Assembly (NCBI RefSeq): GCF_030269665.1
Contig: NZ_BSTS01000004.1
Coordinates: 62,001 to 126,000 of the forward strand
DNA: 64,000 bases
Direction: 5' to 3'
Source of the DNA: Actinomycetospora sp. NBRC 106375
GTDB lineage: Bacteria; Actinomycetota; Actinomycetes; Mycobacteriales; Pseudonocardiaceae
The position numbers and the translations under genes are program-made. The first letter of the stretch is position 1. Each line of letters starts with the position of its first letter. Positions 8,183 to 16,618 of the stretch are shown here, piece by piece. The notes beneath the pieces are model-generated. The model ran no database searches. It worked only from the letters and a program-made list of their open reading frames with translations, and was not told where the DNA came from.

Positions 8183-8313
8183 GGTGGAGCGAGGGTCACC
8201 TTCGCTGCATGGGACGCAGCCAGGGCGTCCCTCGGTCCAGCATTGTCGGGCGCGCCAGGTGGAGCGAAGGGCGCCTTCACTGCGTGGGACGCAGCCAGGG
8301 CGTCCCTCGGTCC
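8183..8313. repeat. two 56-bp direct repeats, each containing two hairpins
   Basis: Copies at 8183-8238 and 8258-8313 (period 75) differ at only 5 of 56 positions. Each contains a small palindrome (GAAGGGCGCCTTC in copy 2) and a hairpin GGGACGC-AGCCAG-GGCGTCCC; the ends GGAGCGAGG/CCTCGGTCC are also nearly complementary. The array fills the gap between two convergent genes. It may be a duplicated terminator or a mobile palindromic unit. Confidence 0.75.
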
Positions 8314-8349
8314 GACGCGCTCCGTTGCTCCGTCGCCACGATGTGCGTC

Positions 8350-9510
8350 TCAGTCGGGGTCGACGCCGGCGTAGGCGTGCGCGAACCAGCGCCGCAGCAG
8401 GGGGTCGCGCCGCAGCGACGACACCCAGCCCTCGCGCAGGCCGAGACCGAAACCGTCGCGCTCGCCGTCGCCGCGCGGGGGTGCGCACATGATGTGCAGG
8501 AACCAGTCCGAGAACGCCTCCGTGCGCCAGATGGCGGGCAGCCGGGTCGCGCTGTAGTCCGCGACCCGGCTCGGGTCGCCCGCGTGCCGCTCGACGAGAC
8601 CGTGGGCGAGCTCGAGCGCGTCGGCGATCGCGAGGTTCATCCCCTTGCCGCCCGCCTGCGTGATGAGGTGCGCCGCGTCGCCGACGAGGAACACGCGCCC
8701 GTGCTGCATCGGCGTCGTGACCCGCACCCGCAGGTCGATGACGTCGACCTCCGGCAGCTCCACGCCGCCGAGCGCGTCGCCGACGCCGAGCCGACGCCCG
8801 ACCTCCCCACGCACCCGGGGTGCCGGCCAGTCGGCGGGCGACTCGTCGCGCGGGATCTCGAGGTAGAGCCGCGTGATCTCCGGCAGCCGGCGCATGTGGG
8901 CCGCGTAGCCGCGGGGGTGGACGGCGTAGATCGTGTGGTCGACCAGGGGCGGCATCGCCGCGCTGATCACCAGCATGCGCATCGGGTGCTGCCGCTCGTG
9001 CCGTGTCACGTGGCCCGCCAGCGATCGCGCGACCGCGCTGCCGGCGCCGTCGCACCCGACGACGACGTCGCCGGTGATCTCCTCCTGGTCGGTGACGACA
9101 CGCGCACCGTCGGCGTCCTGCTCGACCCCGGTCACCCGCCGCTCGAAGAGCACCGTGCCGCCCGCGTCGCGGTACGAGGCGGCCAGGCGCGCCACCAGCT
9201 CGTGCTGGGGAAAGACCCAGTGCGGCCGCCCGCCGGTGATCTCGGCGTAGTCGACGAGCACGGACTCCTCGGCGGTGCGGAACTCGCAGCGCCGGTTGAC
9301 GGCGGAGAACGGGAGCACCTCCGGCGCCAGCCCCTCGGCGGTGAGCAGCTCGACCGTGCGGTGCTCCACGATCCCGGCCTTCGGCAGCTTCCCCAGCTCC
9401 GCCGCCGGTTGCTGCTCGACCACGACCGTGTCGATCCCGGCCCGCTGCAGCAACCAAGCCAGCACCAGCCCCGCCGGCCCGGCACCCACGACGACGATCT
9501 CGGTCCGCAC
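8350..9510 (-). CDS. FAD-dependent aromatic hydroxylase, 4-hydroxybenzoate 3-monooxygenase-like
   Basis: A 386-residue class A flavin monooxygenase. It has the N-terminal Rossmann motif VVVGAGPAGLVLAWLLQRAG, the DG motif GDVVVGCDGAGSAVARS and the FAD-phosphate motif RVFLVGDAAHLITQAGGKGMN. HRTVELL and YAEITGGRPHWVFPQHELV match the PobA subgroup, and length fits PobA (about 390). The GTG start at 9510 lies directly before the dinucleotide-binding strand. It converges with the amidohydrolase, and the upstream gap holds a motif shared with a distant locus (9622-9649). It would convert 4-hydroxybenzoate or a relative to a catechol; substrate identity is inferred. Confidence 0.85.
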   Translation of the reverse strand: MRTEIVVVGAGPAGLVLAWLLQRAGIDTVVVEQQPAAELGKLPKAGIVEHRTVELLTAEGLAPEVLPFSAVNRRCEFRTAEESVLVDYAEITGGRPHWVFPQHELVARLAASYRDAGGTVLFERRVTGVEQDADGARVVTDQEEITGDVVVGCDGAGSAVARSLAGHVTRHERQHPMRMLVISAAMPPLVDHTIYAVHPRGYAAHMRRLPEITRLYLEIPRDESPADWPAPRVRGEVGRRLGVGDALGGVELPEVDVIDLRVRVTTPMQHGRVFLVGDAAHLITQAGGKGMNLAIADALELAHGLVERHAGDPSRVADYSATRLPAIWRTEAFSDWFLHIMCAPPRGDGERDGFGLGLREGWVSSLRRDPLLRRWFAHAYAGVDPD

Positions 9511-9621
9511 GGCCCCAGCTTCACCCGCGGCGAGCCGGGCGCGCAGCGCGGCTCCCGGTCGCCGGGAGACCGGCCGGCAGCGCGGCGCAGCGACCCGAGG
9601 AGTTACACGCGGCAACAACGG

Positions 9622-9649
9622 CGTAGTCCGGAGGCCATCACCCCGCAAC
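9622..9649. promoter_or_regulatory. 28-bp motif shared with 50474-50501
   Basis: The stretch begins CGTAGTCCGGA and ends ACCCCGCAAC. It matches 24 of 28 positions of the site upstream of the amidohydrolase at 50524, with no gap. Here it lies 47 bases upstream of the MSMEG_0569-type flavoprotein start, in a divergent promoter region. Such a non-coding match 41 kb apart suggests a common regulator. Confidence 0.55.
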
Positions 9650-9696
9650 GCACCCCGCCCATCGTGAGATCACAGCCGAGGGAGCGGGGAGCGATC

Positions 9697-10989
9697 ATGG
9701 AGTTGTCGGGCGGGCACTGGCCGGTCGTCGTCGTGGGGGGCGGCCAGGCGGGGCTGTCGATGAGCCGGTGCCTGGGACGGCGCGGCATCGAGCACGTCGT
9801 GCTGGAGCGCTCCGAGGTCGCGCACTCGTGGAAGACCTACCGCTGGGACACGTTCTGCCTGGTCACGCCCAACTGGCAGTGCCAGCTGCCGGACTTCCCC
9901 TACGCCGGCGACGACCCGCACGGGTTCATGGTCCGCGACCAGATCGTCGACTACCTCGAGGCGTACCGGGCGTTCGTCGACCCGCCGATCGTCGAGGGCG
10001 TCGAGGTCACCCGGCTCACGCGCGACGACCGCGGCACCTACCACCTGCAGACGAGCGCCGGTGACCTCACCGCCGACCAGGTCGTCGTCGCGACCGGCGG
10101 ATACCACACCCCGATCACGCCGCCGATGTCCGAGCCGCTGCCGGGCGGGATCACGCAGGTGCAGTCGCAGGACTACACGTCCGGCGCGCAGCTGCCGCCG
10201 GGCGAGGTGCTGGTGGTCGGGTCGGGGCAGTCCGGCGCCCAGATCGCCGAGGACCTGCACCTCGAGGGCCGCCAGGTCCACCTCGTCGTCGGTGACGCTC
10301 CCCGCGTCGCGCGCTTCTACCGTGGTCGGGACGTCACCGACTGGCTCGCCGAGATGGGCTACTACGACATGCCCGTCACCGAGCACCCGCGCCGCGAGGC
10401 CGTGCGGGCCCAGGCCAACCACTACGTGACGGGCCGCGACGGCGGCCGCGACATCGACCTGCGCAAGCACGCCGCGGACGGGATGGCGCTCTACGGCCTC
10501 ATGACGGACCACCGCGACGGCGTGCTGTCGTTCAAGCCGGACCTCACCGAGCGGCTCGACCACGCGGACGAGGTGTCGGAGTCGATCAAGGACACGATCG
10601 ACAAGTACATCGCCCGGGAGCAGGTCGACGCGCCCGTCGAGGAGCGCTACACGCCCGTGTGGACCCCCGGCGAGGAGACCACCGAGCTGCGCCTGGCCGA
10701 CACGGGCATCACCTCGGTGGTCTGGTGCATCGGGTTCCGGCAGGACTTCCGCTGGGTCGAGGTCCCGGTGTTCACCGGGCGCGGCGCCCCGACCCACGCC
10801 CGCGGCGTCACCAGCGCGCCCGGCCTCTACTTCCTCGGCCTTCCGTGGCTGTGGACCTGGGGCTCGGGGCGCTTCTCCGGCGTCGGCCGCGACGCCGAGT
10901 ACCTCGCCGAGCGCATCCGCTCCCAGCGCGGCCTCACCGGGACCGGCCCGCGCGGCGACGTCTGCAACGTGCTGGCGCTGGGCTCGTAG
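9697..10989 (+). CDS. flavin-dependent oxidoreductase, MSMEG_0569-like
   Basis: A 430-residue two-dinucleotide-binding flavoprotein: FAD motif VVVVGGGQAGLSMSRCLGRRG, Baeyer-Villiger/FMO-like segment SWKTYRWDTFCLVTPNWQCQLP, NAD(P) motif VLVVGSGQSGAQIAEDL, and the C-terminal ATG-like VVWCIGFRQDF then GLYFLGLPWLWTWGSGRFSGVG. The overall pattern matches the MSMEG_0569 family, usually found in a conserved nitrilase/acetyltransferase/AIR-synthase-like cluster; those partners are absent here. The ATG is preceded by GGAGCGGGGAG. It probably hydroxylates or oxidises a nitrogenous metabolite, but the reaction is not established. Confidence 0.75.
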   Translation: MELSGGHWPVVVVGGGQAGLSMSRCLGRRGIEHVVLERSEVAHSWKTYRWDTFCLVTPNWQCQLPDFPYAGDDPHGFMVRDQIVDYLEAYRAFVDPPIVEGVEVTRLTRDDRGTYHLQTSAGDLTADQVVVATGGYHTPITPPMSEPLPGGITQVQSQDYTSGAQLPPGEVLVVGSGQSGAQIAEDLHLEGRQVHLVVGDAPRVARFYRGRDVTDWLAEMGYYDMPVTEHPRREAVRAQANHYVTGRDGGRDIDLRKHAADGMALYGLMTDHRDGVLSFKPDLTERLDHADEVSESIKDTIDKYIAREQVDAPVEERYTPVWTPGEETTELRLADTGITSVVWCIGFRQDFRWVEVPVFTGRGAPTHARGVTSAPGLYFLGLPWLWTWGSGRFSGVGRDAEYLAERIRSQRGLTGTGPRGDVCNVLALGS

Positions 10990-10993
10990 GGGC

Positions 10994-11392
10994 TCAGCCC
11001 ATCGCCGACGGGTCCATCCAGACGACCTCCCAGACGTGGCCGTCCGGGTCGGCGAAGCTGCCGCCGTACATGAAGCCGTGGTCCTGGGCCGGCTTCCACT
11101 CCCGACCGCCGTTCGACAGCGCGGTGGACACCATCTGGTCGACCTCCTCGCGGCTGTCGGCCGAGAGCGCCAGCAGCACCTCGGTGGTCTTCTGTGCGTC
11201 CGCGACGTCGCCGACGACGAACTCCGCGAAGTGGTCGGGCGTCGCCAGCAGGACGGAGATGTTGTCGGCGATCGTCACCGCGAGGCTCTGCTCCCCGCTG
11301 AACGCCTCGTTGAACGAGAATCCGAGCTTGCCGAAGAAGTCGCGGGAGACGGCGACGTCGGCGACCTGCAGGTTCACGAACAGACTGCGCAT
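10994..11392 (-). CDS. VOC (glyoxalase/bleomycin resistance) family protein
   Basis: A 132-residue single-chain VOC protein: MRSLFVNLQVADVAVSRDFF...LGFSFNEAF at the first beta-alpha-beta unit and GFMYGGSFADPDGHVWEVVWMDP at the second. It is of the PhnB/lactoylglutathione lyase-like type common in mycobacteria, with unknown substrate. It is transcribed divergently from the TetR gene across a short region containing the dyad TACTGT-N11-ACAGTA, a classical regulator/target pair. It ends 4 bases from the stop of the flavoprotein gene. Confidence 0.85.
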   Translation of the reverse strand: MRSLFVNLQVADVAVSRDFFGKLGFSFNEAFSGEQSLAVTIADNISVLLATPDHFAEFVVGDVADAQKTTEVLLALSADSREEVDQMVSTALSNGGREWKPAQDHGFMYGGSFADPDGHVWEVVWMDPSAMG

Positions 11393-11435
11393 GGTGGGTT
11401 CCCCCTCGGAAGTGGCGCTCTCTGCGTCCGACAGA

Positions 11436-11458
11436 TACTGTTTACATGAGACACAGTA
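11436..11458. promoter_or_regulatory. TetR operator candidate (TACTGT-N11-ACAGTA)
   Basis: Dyad TACTGT(11436-11441)...ACAGTA(11453-11458), AT-rich by local standards, centred between the divergent VOC and TetR genes and 22 bases before the TetR ATG. It is a typical place for autoregulation by the TetR protein. Confidence 0.6.
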
Positions 11459-11480
11459 GAGCGGACAAGAGGGAAGCCCG

Positions 11481-12224
11481 ATGACCCAGGACGGCACCGC
11501 CGGCGTCCTCCTCTGGCACCCGGCCCCGCCCCCGGCGCGCGGCCCGCGGCGCGGCGTCAGCCTCGCCGACATCGCCGGGGCCGCCATGGAGGTCGCCGAC
11601 ACCGAGGGCTTCGACGCGGTGTCGATGCAGAAGGTCGCGGCGCGGCTGCACCTGACCAAGATGGCGCTCTACCGGTACGTGTCCGGCAAGCCCGAGCTCA
11701 CGGCGGTGATGCTCGACGAGGCGGTCGAGGAGCCGCCGGTGCTCACGGGCCCCTGGCGGGCCAGGGCCGAGGAGTTCGCCCGCCGACTGTCGGCCGTGTG
11801 GACCCGCCACCCCTGGATCCCGCAGAACACGGTCGGCGACCGGCTGATGGGCCCGCGCGAGGTCGGTTGGGTCGAGGCGGCCGTCGACATCTTCACCGGC
11901 ACCGGCCTCGAGCCCGCCGAGCGCCTCGACGCGGCGTCGATGCTGTTCGGGCAGATGCGCGTCGTGCACTCCGCCGCCGCGTCCGGCACGCGCCCGTGGA
12001 CGGTCGACGACGAGCACGACCCGCTCATGCGGCGCCTGCTCGGCGAACGGGCCGACCGCTATCCCGCGATGCTCGCCGCGATGGAGGCGACGCCGGACCG
12101 CCCCGCGGGCGACGTGACGACGACCTTCGGCCTGACCTGCCTGCTCGACGGCCTCGAACGCGTCATCGAGGCCCGCGCGGGGCGAGGTCAGCGAAGTGCC
12201 GTCACGGACACTCAGCGACAGTGA
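11481..12224 (+). CDS. TetR/AcrR-family transcriptional regulator
   Basis: A 247-residue regulator. The N-terminal helix-turn-helix reads SLADIAGAAMEVADTEGFDAVSMQKVAARLHLTKMALYRYV, preceded by a Pro-rich leader. The C-terminal ligand domain (residues about 90-230) resembles the TetR_C type associated with multidrug and catabolic regulators. GGAAG precedes the ATG. It probably represses itself and the divergent VOC gene through 11436-11458. Its last six codons and its stop lie inside the hairpin at 12187-12239. Confidence 0.85.
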   Translation: MTQDGTAGVLLWHPAPPPARGPRRGVSLADIAGAAMEVADTEGFDAVSMQKVAARLHLTKMALYRYVSGKPELTAVMLDEAVEEPPVLTGPWRARAEEFARRLSAVWTRHPWIPQNTVGDRLMGPREVGWVEAAVDIFTGTGLEPAERLDAASMLFGQMRVVHSAAASGTRPWTVDDEHDPLMRRLLGERADRYPAMLAAMEATPDRPAGDVTTTFGLTCLLDGLERVIEARAGRGQRSAVTDTQRQ

Positions 12225-12239
12225 CGGCACTTCGCTGAC
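12187..12239. terminator. 19-bp-arm hairpin spanning the tetR stop codon
   Basis: Perfect arms GTCAGCGAAGTGCCGTCAC (12187-12205) and GTGACGGCACTTCGCTGAC (12221-12239) around a 15-base loop. The TetR stop TGA (12222-12224) is inside the right arm, so the last codons are dictated by the palindrome. It stands between convergent genes, and terminator function is inferred. Confidence 0.7.
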
Positions 12240-12253
12240 ACACCGGGGAGCCT

Positions 12254-13489
12254 CTAGGCCGAGGGTGCGCCGGAGGGGTCCGGGTGGCCCGGGGTGTTGG
12301 CCGGCGCCGGCGGGGTCTGGGGGGTCTGCGGCGTCTGGTCACCCGTCGACGGCACCGCGCCGCGGTGGCGCGGGAGCCCGAGCGACTGGCGCTTCTGCGA
12401 CGCCTCGCGCATCTTCTTGGCGGGCAGCGAGAGCCGCCAGATCGAGCGCGTGGCCTGCCAGAACTGCCGCGGGAACGACCCCGTGGTGTAGGGCAGCTCG
12501 TACTTCTCGCACAGCGCCCGGACGCGCTCCTGGATCTCCGGGTACCGGTTCGCCGGCAGGTCCGGGTACAGGTGGTGCTCGATCTGGTAGCCCAGGCTGC
12601 CGGACATCACGTGCATGAGCCGGTTGCCGGTGAAGTTCGCCGAGCCGAGCAGCTGGCGCAGGTACCACTCGCCCTGCGTCTCGTTCTCCAGCTCCTCCTC
12701 GGTGAACACCTCGGCGCCGTCCGGGAAGTGCCCGCAGAAGATGATCGCGTACGACCACACGTTGCGGATGAGGTTCGCGGTGAGGTTCGCGGTGGCCGTC
12801 GGCGCGAAGTTCTTGCCGGTCAGCGCCGGGAAGAGGATGTAGTCCTTCCCGACCTGGCGGGCCTGCTTGACCAGGATCCCCCGGAACTTCCGCTTGAACT
12901 CCTCCGGGTCCTCGAGCTGCCACTTGACGAGGCCGTCGATGTCGAGGTCGTGGAGCGAGACGCCGTACTCGAATGCCAGCATGAGCATGGCGTTCACGAC
13001 CGGCTGGGTCAGGTAGTACGGGTGCCACGGCTGATCGGACCGGACGCGCAGGATCTCGTACCCGACGTCCTTGTCCTTGCCGATCACGTTCGTGTAGGTG
13101 TGGTGCAGGTAGTTGTGGGAGTGCTTCCACTGGTCGGCCGGGCAGACGTTGTCCCACTCCCACGTCGCCGAGTGGACCTCCGGATCGTTCATCCAGTCCC
13201 ACTGGCCGTGCATGACGTTGTGGCCGATCTCCATGTTCTCGAGGATCTTGGCCACGGAGAGCGTCAGGGCACCGGCCCACCACAGCTCGCGCCGGTGGCT
13301 GCCGAACAGCATCGCCCGCGCGGCGACGTTCAGCCGCCGCTGGATGGTGATGAGGCGCCGGATGTAGGCGGCGTCCTCGTCTCCGAGCTTCTCCTCGAAG
13401 TCGGCGCGGATCTGGTCGAACTCGCGTCCGAGGGCCTCCACGTCGGCTTCGCTGAGGTGGGCGAACTCCTTGACGTCCGCGATGGCCAT
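12254..13489 (-). CDS. membrane acyl-lipid/acyl-CoA desaturase, DesA3-like
   Basis: A 411-residue fatty acid desaturase with the three His boxes GHNVMHGQ (HxxxH), HSHNYLHH (HxxNxLHH) and QIEHHLYPDLP (QxxHH), which bind the di-iron centre. Hydrophobic segments lie around WWAGALTLSVAKIL and NLIRNVWSYAIIFCGHF. A Pro-rich tail (residues about 375-411) is unusual and probably cytosolic. It is paired with the ferredoxin reductase gene upstream, as in the mycobacterial Rv3229c/Rv3230c stearoyl-CoA delta-9 desaturase system. Expected role: introducing a double bond into C16-C18 chains. Confidence 0.9.
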   Translation of the reverse strand: MAIADVKEFAHLSEADVEALGREFDQIRADFEEKLGDEDAAYIRRLITIQRRLNVAARAMLFGSHRRELWWAGALTLSVAKILENMEIGHNVMHGQWDWMNDPEVHSATWEWDNVCPADQWKHSHNYLHHTYTNVIGKDKDVGYEILRVRSDQPWHPYYLTQPVVNAMLMLAFEYGVSLHDLDIDGLVKWQLEDPEEFKRKFRGILVKQARQVGKDYILFPALTGKNFAPTATANLTANLIRNVWSYAIIFCGHFPDGAEVFTEEELENETQGEWYLRQLLGSANFTGNRLMHVMSGSLGYQIEHHLYPDLPANRYPEIQERVRALCEKYELPYTTGSFPRQFWQATRSIWRLSLPAKKMREASQKRQSLGLPRHRGAVPSTGDQTPQTPQTPPAPANTPGHPDPSGAPSA

Positions 13490-13534
13490 GGGCGTTCCTC
13501 CGTTGTCGGATCCGGGGGTCGAGCTGGACGTCGG

Positions 13535-14659
13535 CTAGACGTCGAGGACGACGTCGCCGGCGGCGGCGCCGATGCATGTCTGGATCTTGATGGCGTCCCA
13601 GTCGGCGCCACCGCTGCCGTCGGCCTTGTGCTCGGTGCCGTCGCGCAGGTCGCGCACGACGCCTTCGCGCAGCGGGACGACGCAGGTGTGGCAGATGCCC
13701 ATCCGGCAGCCGAACGGGAGCTGCAGGCCGGCCTGCTCGCCGGCCTCGAGCAGCGTGGTCGCGCCGTCGATCTCGACCTCGACGTCGGACTGCGCGAAGC
13801 GGACCGTGCCGCCCTCGGTCTCGCCGCCGGCGAGGTCGACCGAGAAGCGCTCCAGGTGCAGCTGCTCCTCGAGACCCGCGTCGGTCCAGACGCGCTCGGC
13901 CTCGTCGAGCAGGGTGTTCGGCCCGCACACCCAGGCCTGGCGCTCGCGCCAGTCGGGGCAGAGGTCGGTGAGGTTCTCGAGGTCGAGGTGACCGTCGCTG
14001 CGGGTGTACTGCTTGTGCAGCCGCAGGTTCTCGTGCTTCTCCGCGAGCCGGTCGAGCTCCTCGCGGAAGATCAGGCTCTCCTCGTCGGGGGCCGAGTGCG
14101 CGACGAGGACGTCGGGCATCGTGCCGCGGCGGTCGAGCGTGCGCAGCATCGCCATGATCGGCGTGACGCCGCTGCCGCCGGTGAGGAAGAGGATCTTCTT
14201 GGGCGGCGGGTCGGGCAGGACGAACTCGCCGCGGGGCGGCGCCAGCCGGACGATCGTGCCGGGCTCGAGGCCCTCCACGAGGTGCTTCGACAGGAAGCCC
14301 TCGGGCATCGCCTTGACCGTCACCGACAGGTGGCCCTGGTCCTTCCGCGGTGGCGAGGTCAGCGAGTAGGACCGCCAGTGGAAGCGGCCGTCCACCGACA
14401 CCGCGATGCCCACGTACTGCCCGGCCTGGTGGTCGAACGACCAGCCCCAGCCCGGCTTGATGACGAGGGTGACCGCGTCGCCGGTCTCGGGCACGACCTT
14501 GACGACCTTGCCCCGCAGCTCCCGCGCCGACCACAGCGGGTTGATCAGCGACAGGTAGTCGTCGGGCAGCAGGGGTGTGGTGAATCGGGAGGCGACCCTG
14601 CGCAGACGACGCACCCCACGGGGCAGTCGTCCAGGAGTGGTGCCCTCGGCATCGCTCAC
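13535..14659 (-). CDS. ferredoxin reductase (FAD, NAD(P), 2Fe-2S) for the desaturase
   Basis: A 374-residue Rv3230c-like oxidoreductase. The FAD domain has FHWRSYSLTSPP and the NAD(P) domain has FLTGGSGVTPIMAMLRTL. A C-terminal plant-type 2Fe-2S domain has FGCRMGICHTC (C-x4-C-x2-C) and a distal Cys in IQTCIGAAAG. It passes electrons from NAD(P)H to the membrane desaturase encoded 45 bases downstream. The GTG start at 14659 is chosen for GGAGGTG seven bases upstream; a reading from 14950 would extend into the divergent MerR promoter. Confidence 0.9.
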   Translation of the reverse strand: MSDAEGTTPGRLPRGVRRLRRVASRFTTPLLPDDYLSLINPLWSARELRGKVVKVVPETGDAVTLVIKPGWGWSFDHQAGQYVGIAVSVDGRFHWRSYSLTSPPRKDQGHLSVTVKAMPEGFLSKHLVEGLEPGTIVRLAPPRGEFVLPDPPPKKILFLTGGSGVTPIMAMLRTLDRRGTMPDVLVAHSAPDEESLIFREELDRLAEKHENLRLHKQYTRSDGHLDLENLTDLCPDWRERQAWVCGPNTLLDEAERVWTDAGLEEQLHLERFSVDLAGGETEGGTVRFAQSDVEVEIDGATTLLEAGEQAGLQLPFGCRMGICHTCVVPLREGVVRDLRDGTEHKADGSGGADWDAIKIQTCIGAAAGDVVLDV

Positions 14660-14764
14660 GGTGCTCACCTCCACGACACTACACGGAACCGGCAGTACCG
14701 GGAACCGTGAGTAACAGCAACGATACTGTCCGGCTCCGGATTGACCCAACGGGGACATCACGAA

Positions 14765-14778
14765 ACACCGCCAGGTGT
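14765..14778. promoter_or_regulatory. dyad ACACC-N4-GGTGT between desaturase operon and merR
   Basis: Perfect 5-bp arms in the divergent intergenic region. The position suits an operator for the MerR-like protein or a lipid-responsive repressor, but it is a single short site and could be chance. Confidence 0.3.
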
Positions 14779-14846
14779 CATATGTCGCCCGGCGCTGTAA
14801 CGAGCGTCGGACACTACGGTGGCGGTCCGTGGACACCGGGCACGCG

Positions 14847-15605
14847 ATGACCATCGGGGTGCTCGCCCGGCGGGCGGGCATGACCGTGCGCAATGTCCGC
14901 GCGCACGCCGCCCGCGGCCTGCTCCCGCCCCCGCGCCTGCAGGGCCGCACCGGCTACTACGGCCCCGAGCACCTCGCCCGCCTCGACCTGATCACCCAGC
15001 TGCAGGACCAGGGCTTCGCGCTCGCGGCGATCGAGCGGCTGGTCGCCTCGACCCCGCGACAGTCGGCCGAGGAGGCGCTCTCGCAGTACCTGCACATGCT
15101 CGCGCCGTGGGCACCGGAGCCGGCGTTGGAGATGGGCGCCGCCGAGGTGCCCGGGTGGCTCGGCGTGGAGGTCACCGCACCGACGTGGGACGCCCTGTTC
15201 GCGGCGGGCCTGCTCCAGCGGCTCGACACCGATCGCGTGCGCATCCCGAACCCCGGTCTCGTGCGCGCCGGGGCGGAGGCCGTGCGCCTCGGGATGCCCG
15301 TGGAGGCGCTCGTGGTGATGCGCGAGGAGCTGACCACCCACGTCGGTGCGATCACGGCCCGGTTCGTCGACCTGTTCCGCCGCACGGTGTGGGCCGAGTA
15401 CGCCGGCAACGGGTTCCCGGCGGACCGTCACGGTCAGGTCCGCGACGTCGTCGGCGCCCTGCAGCCGGTCGCCGCGCAGGCCCTGCTCGCGACGTTCCGG
15501 GAGTCCATGCCGGCGGCGATCTCGCTGTTCCTCGACGAGGTGTCGGACGCGTTCGAGAAGGAGGGACCCGGCCGGGGCGAGGGTCGGGCAGACTCGGACC
15601 GGTGA
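14847..15605 (+). CDS. MerR-family transcriptional regulator
   Basis: A 252-residue protein. The N-terminal MerR winged helix reads TIGVLARRAGMTVRNVRAHAARGLLPPP...GYYGPEHLARLDLI. The C-terminal ~170 residues are a larger helical domain without a visible Cys metal site, so an organic ligand or protein partner is likelier than a metal. Start choice is uncertain: ATG 14847 or in-frame GTG 14829. Its stop overlaps the sigma-factor GTG (GTGA), so regulator, sigma factor and methyltransferase form one transcription unit. It may also control the divergent desaturase operon. Confidence 0.82.
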   Translation: MTIGVLARRAGMTVRNVRAHAARGLLPPPRLQGRTGYYGPEHLARLDLITQLQDQGFALAAIERLVASTPRQSAEEALSQYLHMLAPWAPEPALEMGAAEVPGWLGVEVTAPTWDALFAAGLLQRLDTDRVRIPNPGLVRAGAEAVRLGMPVEALVVMREELTTHVGAITARFVDLFRRTVWAEYAGNGFPADRHGQVRDVVGALQPVAAQALLATFRESMPAAISLFLDEVSDAFEKEGPGRGEGRADSDR

Positions 15606-16618
15606 GCGAGACCACGGTCGCCCCCGACGTCGCGGACCTCGCGCGGGCCCGCGACGGCGACGACGCGGCGTTCGGCCGCCTCGTCGCGCCGCTGCGCCGG
15701 GAGCTGCACGCCCACTGCTACCGCATGCTCGGCTCGGCCCACGACGCCGACGACGCGCTGCAGGAGACGCTCGTGCGGGCCTGGCGCAAGCTCGCCGGCT
15801 TCGAGGGACGCAGCACGCTGCGCACCTGGCTCTACACGGTGGCCACCCGCATGTGCCTCGACCAGGTCGACGCCCGCGGCCGCCGCGCCCTGCCGATGGA
15901 CCTCGGGCCCGCGAGCGAGCGGCCGGTGACCGGCGACGTCCCGCTCACCGAAGTCGCGTGGCTCGGCCCCTACCCCGACGAGCCCGGCGCCCGGGTCGAG
16001 GAGCGCGAGGCCGTCGAGCTCGCGTTCGTCGCGGCGCTGCAGCACCTGCCCGGCAACCAGCGCGCGGCGCTCGTGCTGTTCGAGGTGCTCGGCTTCTCGG
16101 CGGCCGAGATCGCCACGACCATGGACACCTCGACGGCGTCGGTGAACTCGGCGCTGCAGCGGGCGCGCAAGCTGGTCAGCGAGAAGGTGCCCGACCCCAC
16201 CCAGCAGCGCACGCTGCGCGAGATCGACGACGCGCGGCTGCGCGAGGTCGTCGCCGGCTACTCCGCGGCCCTGGAACGGGGGGACGCCGACGCGCTCGTC
16301 GCCCTGCTGACCGAGGACGTCACCTGGTCCATGCCGCCGATGGGCCACTGGTACGCCGGGATCGAGCGCGTCGCGGCGTTCGCGCGGGCGGTGCCGCTGT
16401 CCGGCGACTGCGGCACGTGGCGCCACCTCGCCGTCACCGCCAACGGCCAGCCCGCCGTCGCCTCCTACCGGCGTCCGCCCGAGGAGCCCGACGACGCCCC
16501 GTGCCGGCCGTGGTCGATCGACGTCCTCACGCTGCGCGGCGAGCGGATCGCGGCCGTCACGTCGTTCATCGGCGCCGAGCACCACGCGGCGTTCGGCCTC
16601 CCGGACTCCCTGCCGTGA
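15602..16618 (+). CDS. ECF sigma factor with C-terminal SnoaL-like domain (SigG-type)
   Basis: A 338-residue protein. Sigma region 2 is ELHAHCYRMLGSAHDADDALQETLVRAWRKLAGF. Region 4 has LPGNQRAALVLFEVLGFSAAEIATTMDTSTASVNSALQRAR. Residues about 210-335 form a SnoaL/NTF2-like fold (AALERGDADALVALLTEDVTWSMPP), the mark of large ECF factors that carry their own regulatory domain in place of an anti-sigma. No separate anti-sigma gene is adjacent. It is translationally coupled to MerR upstream and to the methyltransferase downstream (GTGA overlaps). Confidence 0.88.
   Translation: MSETTVAPDVADLARARDGDDAAFGRLVAPLRRELHAHCYRMLGSAHDADDALQETLVRAWRKLAGFEGRSTLRTWLYTVATRMCLDQVDARGRRALPMDLGPASERPVTGDVPLTEVAWLGPYPDEPGARVEEREAVELAFVAALQHLPGNQRAALVLFEVLGFSAAEIATTMDTSTASVNSALQRARKLVSEKVPDPTQQRTLREIDDARLREVVAGYSAALERGDADALVALLTEDVTWSMPPMGHWYAGIERVAAFARAVPLSGDCGTWRHLAVTANGQPAVASYRRPPEEPDDAPCRPWSIDVLTLRGERIAAVTSFIGAEHHAAFGLPDSLP

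Noticed and set aside
8183-8313. CRISPR array.
   Set aside because: Only two repeat units of 56 bp with a 19-bp gap, strong internal hairpins and no cas genes.
9603-9620. GlnR-type box (GTTAC..GCAAC) upstream of the MSMEG_0569-type gene.
   Set aside because: The spacer is one base short of the usual six and the second half-site is degenerate; only the 28-bp shared motif nearby is supported.
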